Shown: positions 14,101 through 26,100 of the stretch, piece after piece
Layout: each line of letters starts with the position of its first letter
Position numbering within the stretch: the stretch's first letter is position 1
Assembly (NCBI RefSeq): GCF_905147045.1
Contig: NC_065908.1
Location: 10,044,001 to 10,108,000 of the forward strand
Direction of reading: 5' to 3'
Source of the DNA: Nymphalis io
Taxonomy: Eukaryota; Arthropoda; Insecta; Lepidoptera; Nymphalidae
DNA: 64,000 nt
Notes under the pieces: model-generated
Told to the model about the DNA's origin: nothing
The model's database searches: none
The model's input: only the letters and a program-made list of their open reading frames with translations
Made by a program: the position numbers and the translations under genes

Positions 14101-17100
14101 TACAATCGTTCATCCCTTATTTTAACCCTTTAGGGGTGGAATTTCCAGAAAAGGATTCTTAGTGGGTGTTTGCATCATAAAATGAAACAACTGCCAATTT
14201 CAAGTTCCTAACCCCTGTAGGCTCTGCATTAATGTATCAGTCAGGAAAAGTCAGTTGTAAGTTTTTTTTTTTTATAGGATAGGTAGGCGGACGAGCATAT
14301 GGGTCACCTGATGGTAAGTGGCCAACATCCATAGACATTGGCATTGTAAGAAATGTTAACCATCGCTTACATCACCAATGCGCCACCAACCTTGGGAACA
14401 CTGCACATCTCAAACCGGAACACAAGAATACCAAGCACTGCTGTTTTGCGGTAGAATATATGATTAGTGGGTGGTACCTACCCAGACGAGCTTGCACAAA
14501 GCTCTACCACCAGTAAATTTTGATGAAATAAAGATTAAACGAAACCTCGAAATACTTTTTTAATAATTTAGTTATTTCAAATTGTAATTTTTAGCCGTTT
14601 CTGAGATTAGCCTTGACAAACAGACAGACAAAAATAAAAAAGAGACTGTTTTGGTAAGTCGCAAATAGCCACCTTAACTTTAAAAGGGGCAGTTATTTTG
14701 AAGTCACAGACAGACACTTCAATTTTATTTATATGTACAGATTCCTTACATCGCCAACGCGCCACCAACTTTGATACACTCACCCTTCCAACCGGAACAC
14801 AGCAATACTAAGTATTGCTGTTCGGGTGTAGAATATGACGTGATCAGTGGCCGGTACCTACCACGACGCGCCTGTACAGAGCCCCACACCACACCACAAA
14901 ATATTCTAATAGCATGATTTTATTTTAATTAGAATTATTTCTGTTTAAACAAAATATTGATACACTGTTGTAAAGACTGTACAAAGTTGTTAAATAAAAA
15001 AATCAAGTTCAAACGAGCAAAGTTTCAGCGTAAAAAGTAAATGAACGCTATTATGGCCACATTTCGCCACCCGCAGTAATATTTCCTTAACGAGATTACA
15101 GAGAAAACTATGGAAGTTTAAAACTCAACTCCGAGCTTTGTGAGTTAGAGTTGGCTGGTGTTTCAAACATTTTATTGACTTTTGGGTTACCGGTAGTTAA
15201 GTTAAGCGATAAATAGTTTCATCAACTTAGTATGTGTCGATTTTTATGGTGTATAAACAAATTGTTGCAACATTAACAAACTAGCTACTTAACATAAGTT
15301 ATTAAGGTAAACAGGTTCAGGGCCTTTTTTCATAATTTTGTTAAATTACTTTTTAAAATAGTTTTACAATAAATAAAACACAGTTCCTCTTTTCAAGAGA
15401 AGACTTAGACTTTAAAGTTAGTGTTAATAATAGTAGTTAAAAATTAATATTAATGATTGCGATTGATACATTTTTCTATAGCCTATTTAAATCACAGGAG
15501 CTTTCATTTCGGCGAATTTGGCACCAAAAAATTGGTATACATGAGTACGTAGTTTAGGGAAAATAGTGTTGTGTTAAGCCGAGATGGCCCTGTGGTAAGA
15601 ACGCGTGAATCTTAACCGATGATCGTGGGTTCAAACCCGGGCAAGCACCACTGAATTTTCATGTGCTTAATTTGTGATTATAATTCATCTCGTGCTTTAC
15701 GGTGAAGGAAAACATCGTGAGGAAACCTGCATGTGTCTAATTTCACTGAAATTCTGCCACATGTGAATTCTACCAACCCGCATTGGAGCAGCGTGGTGGA
15801 ATAAGCTCCAAACCTTCTCCTCAAAAAGAGGAGAGGAGGCCTTTAGCCCAGCAGTGGGACATTCACAGGCTGTTACGGCAGTGTTGTGCTATAAAAAATG
15901 ATACATTAATCTATTTGTAGTGCATAATATAGCGCACGGAATACGGAATACGTAAATAAGGTTTGTTTATGGTTTTTATAATTATGTTTATTCAACAAAC
16001 TCACTTGTTGTAGAACGTAGGATAAATTTAGAGCACACTCAGCGACAACTTATAACTTTATGTTATGAAAGAAAAGTTAAAAATATATTAATGATAGTAG
16101 TTGAAGGGATCGACAGACTCGAATAGGAATCGAAGCGAGTTAGGAAGCTTTCGAATTTTCCTTATTTATCAAGGAATGTTTTTTTTATATAAAATGTACG
16201 AAACATAAGGTTAAAACGCGATACGACTTGCTTTGCTTGTAGTGTTGTTCGTTCGAACTTAGTATTGAGAAAAATAGTTTATTTTACAAGATTTTATTTA
16301 ACTTCACCTGTAAGAATGTTGCAAAAATGTTGCAAATTAATTTTAAGCCAGTTCCAACCAAACAATTAAGCTCATATTTTGTACACAATTGCAGAGCTGG
16401 TTGCGACACGATCTTGTAACGTAAATTTTATTCGTTTTAATATGTGGAAATAAAAAAAAAACCGTTTTCCAAAAATAATAGATCAATATTATTAAATGAA
16501 AATTAAAAGTACTCGCAAAGGCCTACTTGAATAAAGATATTTTGTTTGCTGAGAGCTTTTTTTTTGTTTGAACTACCGATTGGATTTGAAAAAAACATTA
16601 ATGACGTTAACCCAAAGCTCAGGGAAGAGTTTTTTACATCACGCTAAGTCCCACGGAGGTGAAGCGGGAACATTCAAATTGAAAACGGTGAAATAACACA
16701 GAGCAACTAACAAATCTGTTATTTGACATATATAAAAACAAAGACGTTTCAATGCAAAATGTGAATTGCTATGAGAAGAGTTGATATTAGCTCATGTTAG
16801 TGTTTGGTTATATTTTGTTTATTTATTTTAATTTAAATAATATATTATTAAGTCGATATCGCATTAACGAATGAACTATTTTGTCGTATTAAGTCTTTTC
16901 AAATTAACTACTAATTTACATAAACTTCCATCCCCGTCCACAAAGGACAAAATTTAAAACACAAACAGAAAATAATCTTTAGAAATTCTTATATTCATTT
17001 TCTCTGAGTTATCCCGCTTGTAACGTAGGGAAGGGAGAATTTCTCCCATTATCCCGCGCACATATGACCCTCCTTCACAGTTAACGTAATTTCATTGCGA

Positions 17101-20100
17101 AATGTAGAATGTCTAGTTTCTTAGCTCGAAGCTTATGCATTCTGAAGAGTTCTTAAATTGCCACTAAAACATCTCGACTCTGAAATTTGTGGATTTTAAT
17201 AGTTTTCAACGACTTACTCGTAGACATATAAATATAGTTTTGAATGAATAAATCATGATTTGCTTACGAATTTTAGATATTATAGATGCTGATTTAGTAC
17301 AACAAAATTATAATTCGTAAATAATAAAGGTGTAATGTTTAAAGTCGATACGTTTTATTCAAATATACTTTTTATTATACAGATGTGTATAAAAAAAGGA
17401 AATTATTATATGGTCGCTTTGCCATCATCGCAAAGATACTAAGTAAGGCAATTCGCCTTCAAAGTGAAATAAGAGAGTAGCAAAATTATGAGTAGAAAGA
17501 AGAAGAAAACATATTTACATATTTGATATACTCATAAAATTTATTTTTCATAGTTACCACTATTGAAACACGCGTATTATGTTTTTTTTTTTCTTATTAA
17601 TCAACTATTTTAATAGTTTATTAAAAATGCGTAATAAATCATATAAATATTTTTAGCGCGTTTTACAATGTAAAATAATACTCATCTGTTTTTAAATAAG
17701 TAGCCGAGTTGCGTCTTTCGATTCGAAATGCGTACACAATTGCTACTAACATGTTTAGTTAATATTTGATTTTACGCTCGTTTCCCGTTTGTGATACCGA
17801 CTGACGATCAGACAATTTGCCTGCCGGCGTCAAATGGAGGATTTAATAGCGTGTTCATAAAATGATTGTAATAATGTATAATAACTTTAAAGTAAAATTA
17901 TTCCATTACTTGATGACGATGATGAAAATGTTGTAGTTATAAATTTTTATTATATATTTTATTTTGGAATAATAATAACAATAGGTAACACTAATTTACT
18001 AAATTATTTTATAAACTATAACTCGGCTATTGTTTCCGTTTTTCTAGATTTCGTTAATGTTCATTTTTCGTACCGAAGGAACGCTTATTCAATATAAAGT
18101 AATAGAATCCTTGTCGATTTCGATGAAATTTTGTAAAACTAGATTTTTTATAACAGACTTATTGAAAGAACTATGTCAAAAGAAATAAGACCTGGGTATT
18201 TTGCGATAAAAAAATAACCATTAAAAAAAACAACACATTTAATAAATCTCCCCAAATCACGTTAATTTAACTTAAAGCAGTATTCATAAGATAGCTGGCG
18301 CTACCGGGATCACATGCTTTATGAGATGAGTTCGAAATGCCGGAATTCGTTATCATGGTAATTAATTTTAAAAATTCAATTAAGAAGTTTTATTAATAAT
18401 TCTACCAAACGGAAAAGTCTGTTTGAAAAGCGTTTTGAAACAAACATATAATAAATATAGAACACATCTTCATTAATACGAACACAATAAATTGTGTAAA
18501 TTTAATTTGTAATACTACTGTAGACTAAGAAATACTTTACAAAATAACCCCCAGAATAATAATGGTAATAATTCAATATCTCCGACTTCAAATATTATTT
18601 ATATTTTTATCGTGACGTAAATAGCAAACAGATGAGGTACCAGGCTTGCATGAATAAAAAAGAGGTGCTGGCCTTCTCTTTTATTTTTTGTTGAGTGCAC
18701 TACGGCCTTCCCGCGCCGTTTCGCTTTGAATATTTCAGTTGTCGTACAACCTTCAATCAAGGATCTTCCCTTGAGGGACCTAATGCTGTGTATCACAAAG
18801 AGAAAAGAAAAGTCCCTTTTTCTTTAATATATTTCCCTAATGTAAACGGAAACGTCTATTTCGAGTAAAAAGCGAAAACGGTAAGTTTTCCCTTTATCTA
18901 AATTCTTCCTAAAAATACATTTCATTTGTAAAGTCTATTTTTCTTATGCCAAGCTTATTATTTTAACTAGCAGCTGTGTCAAATTTATGATATATTATAG
19001 AAACTATAAAGCCATTCTATGTTCCTCAATTTGGCTATTATACATTTACAATATGTCATCTGACACGAGCAGTGTCCTTGAACTTCAAGTAAGAGATGAA
19101 TAATAAAGACCAATTATTATTATTGGTACTTGCCTAGGATTAAAACCACAATATTAGACATCAAAGTACTTTTTTTTTTATAGAATAGGAAGGTGGACGA
19201 GCATATGGGCCACCTGATGGTAAGTGGTCACCAAACGCCCTTAGACATTGGCATTGTAAGAAATGTCAAACATCGCTTATAGCCAATGCGCCACCAACCT
19301 TGGGAACTAAGATTTTATGTCCCTTGTGCCTGTAATTACACTGGCTCACTCACCCTTCAAACCGAAACACAACAATATCAAGTATTGCTGTTTTGCGGTA
19401 GAATATCTGATGAGTGGGTGGTACCTACCCAGACGATCTTGCACAAAGCCCTACCACCAGTAAAATACAAAACTTAAAACTTACATAAAGTTAATAATAG
19501 AAAAAAAAATCTAACTGTTAATTCTCATACCTACTTAAAGAAAACGATTTGTTTAAATAAAGAATATATATACTTTTAAATCAAAATATAACGTACATTA
19601 TTTAAATGTACAGTAAATTAAAACAATTCACGATAAATCTTTACGCTTAAGCAGACATTCAGTAAAGTAACTTCACATCGGCATATTTTCAAGCACTTCA
19701 TAATTACAATCTCTTTCCGAGCGATTTAAATGCAGCGAAATTACCCTAAACCGCATCGTTTCAGCGGAATTATAGTCCTTATTTCTACTTGTTTAAGATC
19801 TAAATATCACTGCAAATGAAAAAAACGTTAAAGAGTACACACGTAAGCCATCTCCTACGATGGAAACAGACGGAAGGAAACACGTCGTCACGGAAACTCG
19901 CTTCCCGCGGAACACAGTTATTACACATAGAGGTAACATTAAATATAAAACCATTTCGTACTCGGTTGCGAGTCAGTAAAGATCACGCACTTGCTATTCT
20001 TATAGTCATTACATTATACATATACGAGAATGTCGAGCATTCTTCAGGGTTAAATGTCAGTTTTGTAATATTATATAAACCCTTGTTGGAAAGAAAACCT

Positions 20101-23100
20101 GACATGGCAATATTACATATAGAGTAAATATTTTAATTTAAAGGCAGATATATTATAAATGTTAGATGAAAACTCTCATGGGTAGACTAAATTCTGACTA
20201 TCAATGTCTGGGTGATATTAATTTCGATTTAAAAAATGAAGTCTAATTTTAAAATATCAAAATGAAAATCAAATCAACAAAAATCCAAAATATTTCAAAT
20301 ATAAATTAATTTCATCCGAGTTAGTGAGAACAATTGCTAATGTATTCTATTTGTTACAAGCAGTATTATTTATAAAGCTCCGAAATCTCACTCCCCTCTT
20401 TTGTTTGAAACTTGTACAATCCAGCGACATTGAAACAGTAAATAACTTTTGTAAAAGCGCTGTTACGTTTAAAAGATCCAAGTGTTCTTAACAAATGGCA
20501 GTCTGAAACTCGTTCTTGAAGCAACAAATTTGTTTAAAAGTGTTTAAAGAATTCAACTCTTTCAACAATCGGACAGGTTTGGTAACAACATGGACAAAAT
20601 ACGCGCTCTATTTTAGTTTTTTATGACATTTGGCCCAAAAAATATTAAGTTTGTACTATTTATTACACATTTAGCTTGACTTCACATCTTATATGCGTTA
20701 TTATTTTATGTAGTCTTTGTTTTTAAAACATTGAAATGTGTATAAATATAACGGATAATACGATACATATAAGATACGACTATTCATTGAAATTTTTGTA
20801 TGTTCTTTTAGTATATTTGGCCTGTGAATAATAAAACGTCTAACAAACTAAAGCCCTGACCAAAATGTAAAATATACAAAGCAATCTTCGTCCAATTGTC
20901 GCGCTCTGGTCGGATTAACTTCAAAGACGTCTTTTGTCCTCGCCAGCTGTCCTTTGTTGTTTTTAATGTACCTCAAAATGGAAAATTATTTATCTTGGGA
21001 GTTAATACAAAAGTGCCTATTTTCTTAAGAAAATCCCCGACAATATCAGTAAATCCTAAGCATGCGATTTATTACCTTCTTCATTAAAAATACCAGGACC
21101 ACAGTATATTAGAAGAGTGTTACTTTAATGTACTCCCGCGTTCAACCGCTTGTTAGAGCCCTAAGACCTTGTAATGACAGTCTTACTTCATGAATATTTT
21201 GTGTCGGATCGTGGATGAGGTCACCGTAGCGGTCCACCCGTATCTCAGTGGCCGGCAGCGGGATGCGAGCTTCGCCATCGAATCGAAATTGACCCTGGCA
21301 CCACACATAAAACAGTAACAAAACACTATTACGGTGTTATAAACACAATGCGTGTCAAGTGCGAGAAAATCTTTAATTCGTTAAAGACCAAGATTATTTT
21401 AACCTAAAATAAAAAAATTAAGAATCTTTAACGAGCCAAAACATTTTCTGTCTCTACAACCAGAAGCGAAAAAGACAAACAAATATAAACTCAATAGGGG
21501 CGAGCGGCGCGACATGCTTACACGCTTGCATGCTTCAATATCTACGAGCAGAGTTGCATGCGCAGCGGCCACTTCGCGCGCCTCGTCTGCCAATCGGCGC
21601 CCGCGAGGCGTTGAATCTTCTTTAATAACTACACAAGCTTCTTCACTTTCTGCCGCCTTAGTATCTTCGTCTCGCGAAGCGGGCTCGGGGGATTGGGTTT
21701 CGGGAGTTTGGGGTTCGCTTTCGGGAATGGAAGGAATTTCAGCATCAAGCTTGGGAGCGGCCGTCTCGCTCACCCTTTTGTGATTCTCCGGTAAACTGAT
21801 GTTGCATTCGTTGTCGAAACGGAATTGACTCTGTGTCCAAAGTTAGCAGGAAACAAACACAAATCAAGTATTTAAAATATAAATATATTATTATATTGTA
21901 TACACGAACAATTATTATAAAACATAGTTTTTAATTTATTACGTTTGTATCGTTTTATCTGTAGTATTTAAAATAAATGGAACTATTTTAATGTTTAAAT
22001 CTAAAATAATTAAATAAAAACCAGTAAGTACATTTTTAACATTTCAAAGGACTTTTTCATAAAAAAAACCAATGTTACTCATAAGTTATAATTTGTTTTA
22101 CCTTATAGCCGGGCCCGAGTCTATGCATGGCGCAAATTTGGTGTGTGGTGAGCGCTTCGCCGAACAGGTAAATGGCCGCCATCTGACCGCAGAAAACTCG
22201 CTCCTCATCCAACTCCGCAGTCGCACCGATGTAGCATTTGTCGAAAGGCTGTCGTAAAAAATACAAAAACTTAAATGAAAGAATGTTATTTTTGAATAAA
22301 ACTTATTTAAATATATTTAAATTGCTTTTCATCGAAATTCTAAAGCATTATTTTTTATTTTAAAAATACTTTATTTACTTTAGAATTTCAGTGAAAAACT
22401 ATGTATATTTAAATTAGTTTTCTAAAATGTTTGATATTGAGTAAATTATAAAATCAATAGGTAAAAGGAAATAATAATAATAAAAAAAGTTTGTTTAGGT
22501 CCAAAAAGAAATCGATTTTTTCAAAAATGCAATATACTCGTATAATCTCAATTATTTTAATAATATATTAATATTGATATTTTAGATACAAACAGTGATA
22601 AACATTGTATAAACACTAGAAATATTTGTAACACCGGGTTTCCGTCTCCGCAAAGTCAATTCATCCTTCCCTGGGCAAGGTGTTCGCTTTTATGATAAAA
22701 TTCCTCAACCTTTGCGAATTGATAAAATTAAAATTATATGTGAAGATAACTTTATTAATAAGGCGTATATCTCAACAAAGGATATATATATATATAAATA
22801 ATAATTAAATTGCATTTAATTATACATGTAACTTGATTGTCAAAAAAGAGTTACCAAATATCGAGGCTACATTCCGAACTGGTATTAACTTTTAATTTCA
22901 TTAAGTAAAATGATGATTCAAAACTGCTCGTAGCTGCTGCTCAAGTGCCTACTTGAATAGAGTATATTTTGATTCTATTTGATTTGATAACAGTATGTCC
23001 ATCTATATAATAAATGTACACAATGTGTAATATCCACTTGAAATGTTCTTACACACGCCTCATTTCCCTATTTCATTAAACGTTACACAACCGATACATG

Positions 23101-26100
23101 CTCGAAGATATATTTGAGGATGTTTTGGTATTAGCGCACTTGCAAAAAATTATAACATGAAATTTAACTAATGAGTTGTGTTTTTTCGTTCGCTCGAAGT
23201 ATTAAAAACTAAATAAATTATGTAATTAATTTTTTAACTGCACTTTTTAATATTTTGAATCTTACACCTGTTTTTTTAAGTATAACTTAACTTCATTATA
23301 ATATAATATCATTGTTGTAATTAAATTCAATATTTTTGGTCATGTAATTTGTTTAAAGTTGAAACTTATCGCGGATTATATTAATATTTGGATGTACCAT
23401 ATTACCCATTATATATTTGCTCATTTATTTTTCGACAAAGTATAATTACAATAATATCAAAATATTAAACTAAACGTCAATTGTAAGTAGTAATAATTCG
23501 TATCATATTAGATATTATATCAAATATTGTCACAATAATAATATTTATTCGCATAGTTCACGATAAACTATAAACATCTATATTATAAAGATAAAAGTAT
23601 AATATAAGTATACCTAGTAATAAGTCAGCAAAATATATTTAATATGTAGGTACAGGCTGTTTATGGCTTCGTAATGAAGTCATCAAGAGGTTAAACGAAG
23701 CATACAATATTAAGTCAGTTACAATAAGCTCCTTCAAAGTTCCGAATAAATTGTAATAAAACGTTTGCATGAAAGAGGAAATATTAAAATGCACAACATC
23801 TTATAAAAAAAAATTGGATTTTCATATTAATATATTTAGTAACCATTTGACAGATCACCGCTACTTATTCAAGAATTTGTTTGTATTTGATTTTAACTCC
23901 CAGTCAGATTAAGCCGATCACCATGACAAATGGTATATATGCCCAGGTAGAACGGCTGCCGAGTTTAACAGCAATATATAAAATTAAAACGTTTTAAAAA
24001 ATATATGAATACTACATGTTTATTAGAAAGCCGAGAGGCCCAGTGATAAGAGCGCGTGAATCCTAACCGATGCTCGTGGATTCAAACCCAAACAAGCCAC
24101 TGAAATTTCATGTGCTTTATGTGTGATTATAATTCATCTCGTGCTTGTTGGTGAAGGAAAACATCGTGAGGAAACCTGCATATGTCTAATTTCACTGAAA
24201 TTCTGCCACATGTGTATTCCACCAACCCGCATTGGAGCAGCGTGGTGGAATAAGCTCTAAACCTTTTCCTCAAAAAGGGAGAGAAGGCCTTAGCCCAGCA
24301 GTGGGACATTTACAGGCTGTTACTGTTACTGTTGTGTCTTTAGCGCACTACATATTTATTTCATAGAATACAGAAAGGTATCGAATTGTATTTATACGTA
24401 AATTCTGATATACATCAGATTATACATTGATCCCTATCCATTGATTATAAATAATCACTTTCAAAATGATCGGGTTCTGAGCTCAGCCGTTCACGCCCAT
24501 TTAAAGCAATCCTTTGTATAGTTGGAGATAAATAGATTTGTTTTTATCACCAATCTGGATTCCTCGATAACGCTGCTATTAACGCAATCCATATCACGTG
24601 CTATCGGAGTCGGTAGCGTTCCAACTGCCATTCCTTGCTCGGTAATAGCATGTAAATTCCTATTTACAGCAGAGATACGCCGAGATTCGGTCTTTAGGGG
24701 ACTCATTCAATGCACGAGGGGAGATAATTTATTATGTAAAATAGAGAATTTTCTCCGAGTCCTCAACATAATTGCAGATTTCGTGAGATATGGTACGTTA
24801 CACTTTATATTGCAAACGCTTAAATTCTGTCATAACGAGCGACGTGACTCTGGCTAGGTATAGTATGTAGTATGTTTATAGTTCTGCTTTTAGTTTATCG
24901 CGTTACGGTTCTTGCTTGTGTGCATTTTGATTTGTTTGTGTGCAGCATGTTATAGTGAGAATTCGCGTTCTGACATATGAATCAAGTCGTACTGTGTTTG
25001 AGGATGTAGTTAATTATTATGCACACGCCCTTAATAGTTCATGGTTATTATATATATGTCAATAATATTTATAATTTAATTACAAATAATTGAAACTTAT
25101 TTTGCGTAGTTGAATGTAAATATCCCCTTAGTTTCCCACGACGCTAAATAAGTTTGAAGTTCTATAAAAATCGGTTATATAGCTTTTTGAAATCTTTCTC
25201 CTCACTGCTTTCAGATACGGCGATTACTCCTAACGGAAGATCTGCCCATAATATATTTATTTACGGTTTGTTAGTGAATGTTACATAAACTATATCTTAA
25301 TAAATCATCTTCTGAAACTAGTTATTTTATGTTCACCCATTTGAGAGCAAACATTGCGTATCATACATGGTGTTCTTGCGCCGATTACAATTATATAATT
25401 ATTATCACAAACATTGGTGCACTTCCTTTTCCTCTCATAAGCCATGGGATGGCAATCCGACCCGACTGGAAACAGTTAAGGCGTAGGACTATTGGTATAT
25501 ACAAAATACTATCTGAGGCGCGAGACTGTAAACACTGCCAAATTCGAAACGTTGGGCTGCGAATTTTTTTAACCGAAAATCTAATAACTTCATTAGGCAG
25601 ACCGGAGCTTCGAATCCAGGATTTTGTAATCGGCAGCTTTATAAGCTTAAACCAACGAGAACGTTCATTGTAAAATTAGAATAGTTATAGAATTGTATCC
25701 ATTTTTATAAGACTCTAAACTAGTTGCCTTTTTTTCATTTTTGTTTTATTTAAATATACCGATGCAGCGTTCGGGAAAAAACATTTTGTACAAAGTTAAA
25801 TCAATACGGTTACAAAACACTAACATAACACATTGAATGTGTCGAATATTCATACTCACAAATTGCATCAGCTCCAACAACAAGTTTGATACTAAATCCT
25901 GTGTATGGAAATGAAATGAATATGTAACAACATTATGATCAATCGTTGCAATACCAATATTTTTATAATATATTAATTAATACATTATTTATGTTTTATT
26001 AACTGATAGCATACATCATTTTTGTGTAGATCGACTATATATTATCATTTTTAAGCCAAATTCTTGTAATTTAGAAGTTTAGGGTTAACCAAGACATAAC

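Larger units (their letters stand above)
11515..21186. other. Intron 8/7b, 9.7 kb, repeat-rich
   Basis: Holds a SINE A split by a Helitron carrying another SINE A (12.93-14.9 kb), a SINE B (15.57-15.89 kb) and a SINE A (19.17-19.46 kb). Short open frames in between (e.g. near 18.6, 19.8, 20.9 kb) have no splice context or recognisable similarity. No further genes seen. Confidence 0.6.
21295..22101. other. Introns around exon 7a
   Basis: Short introns (21,295-21,521 or to 21,773 depending on the donor used, and 21,831-22,101). AT-rich apart from the coding-like extension at 21,522-21,773. No repeats recognised. Confidence 0.6.

Noticed and set aside
25278..25673. 131-codon open frame on the plus strand
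   Set aside because: It overlaps a decayed tRNA-headed repeat on the opposite strand and has no splice or domain evidence.
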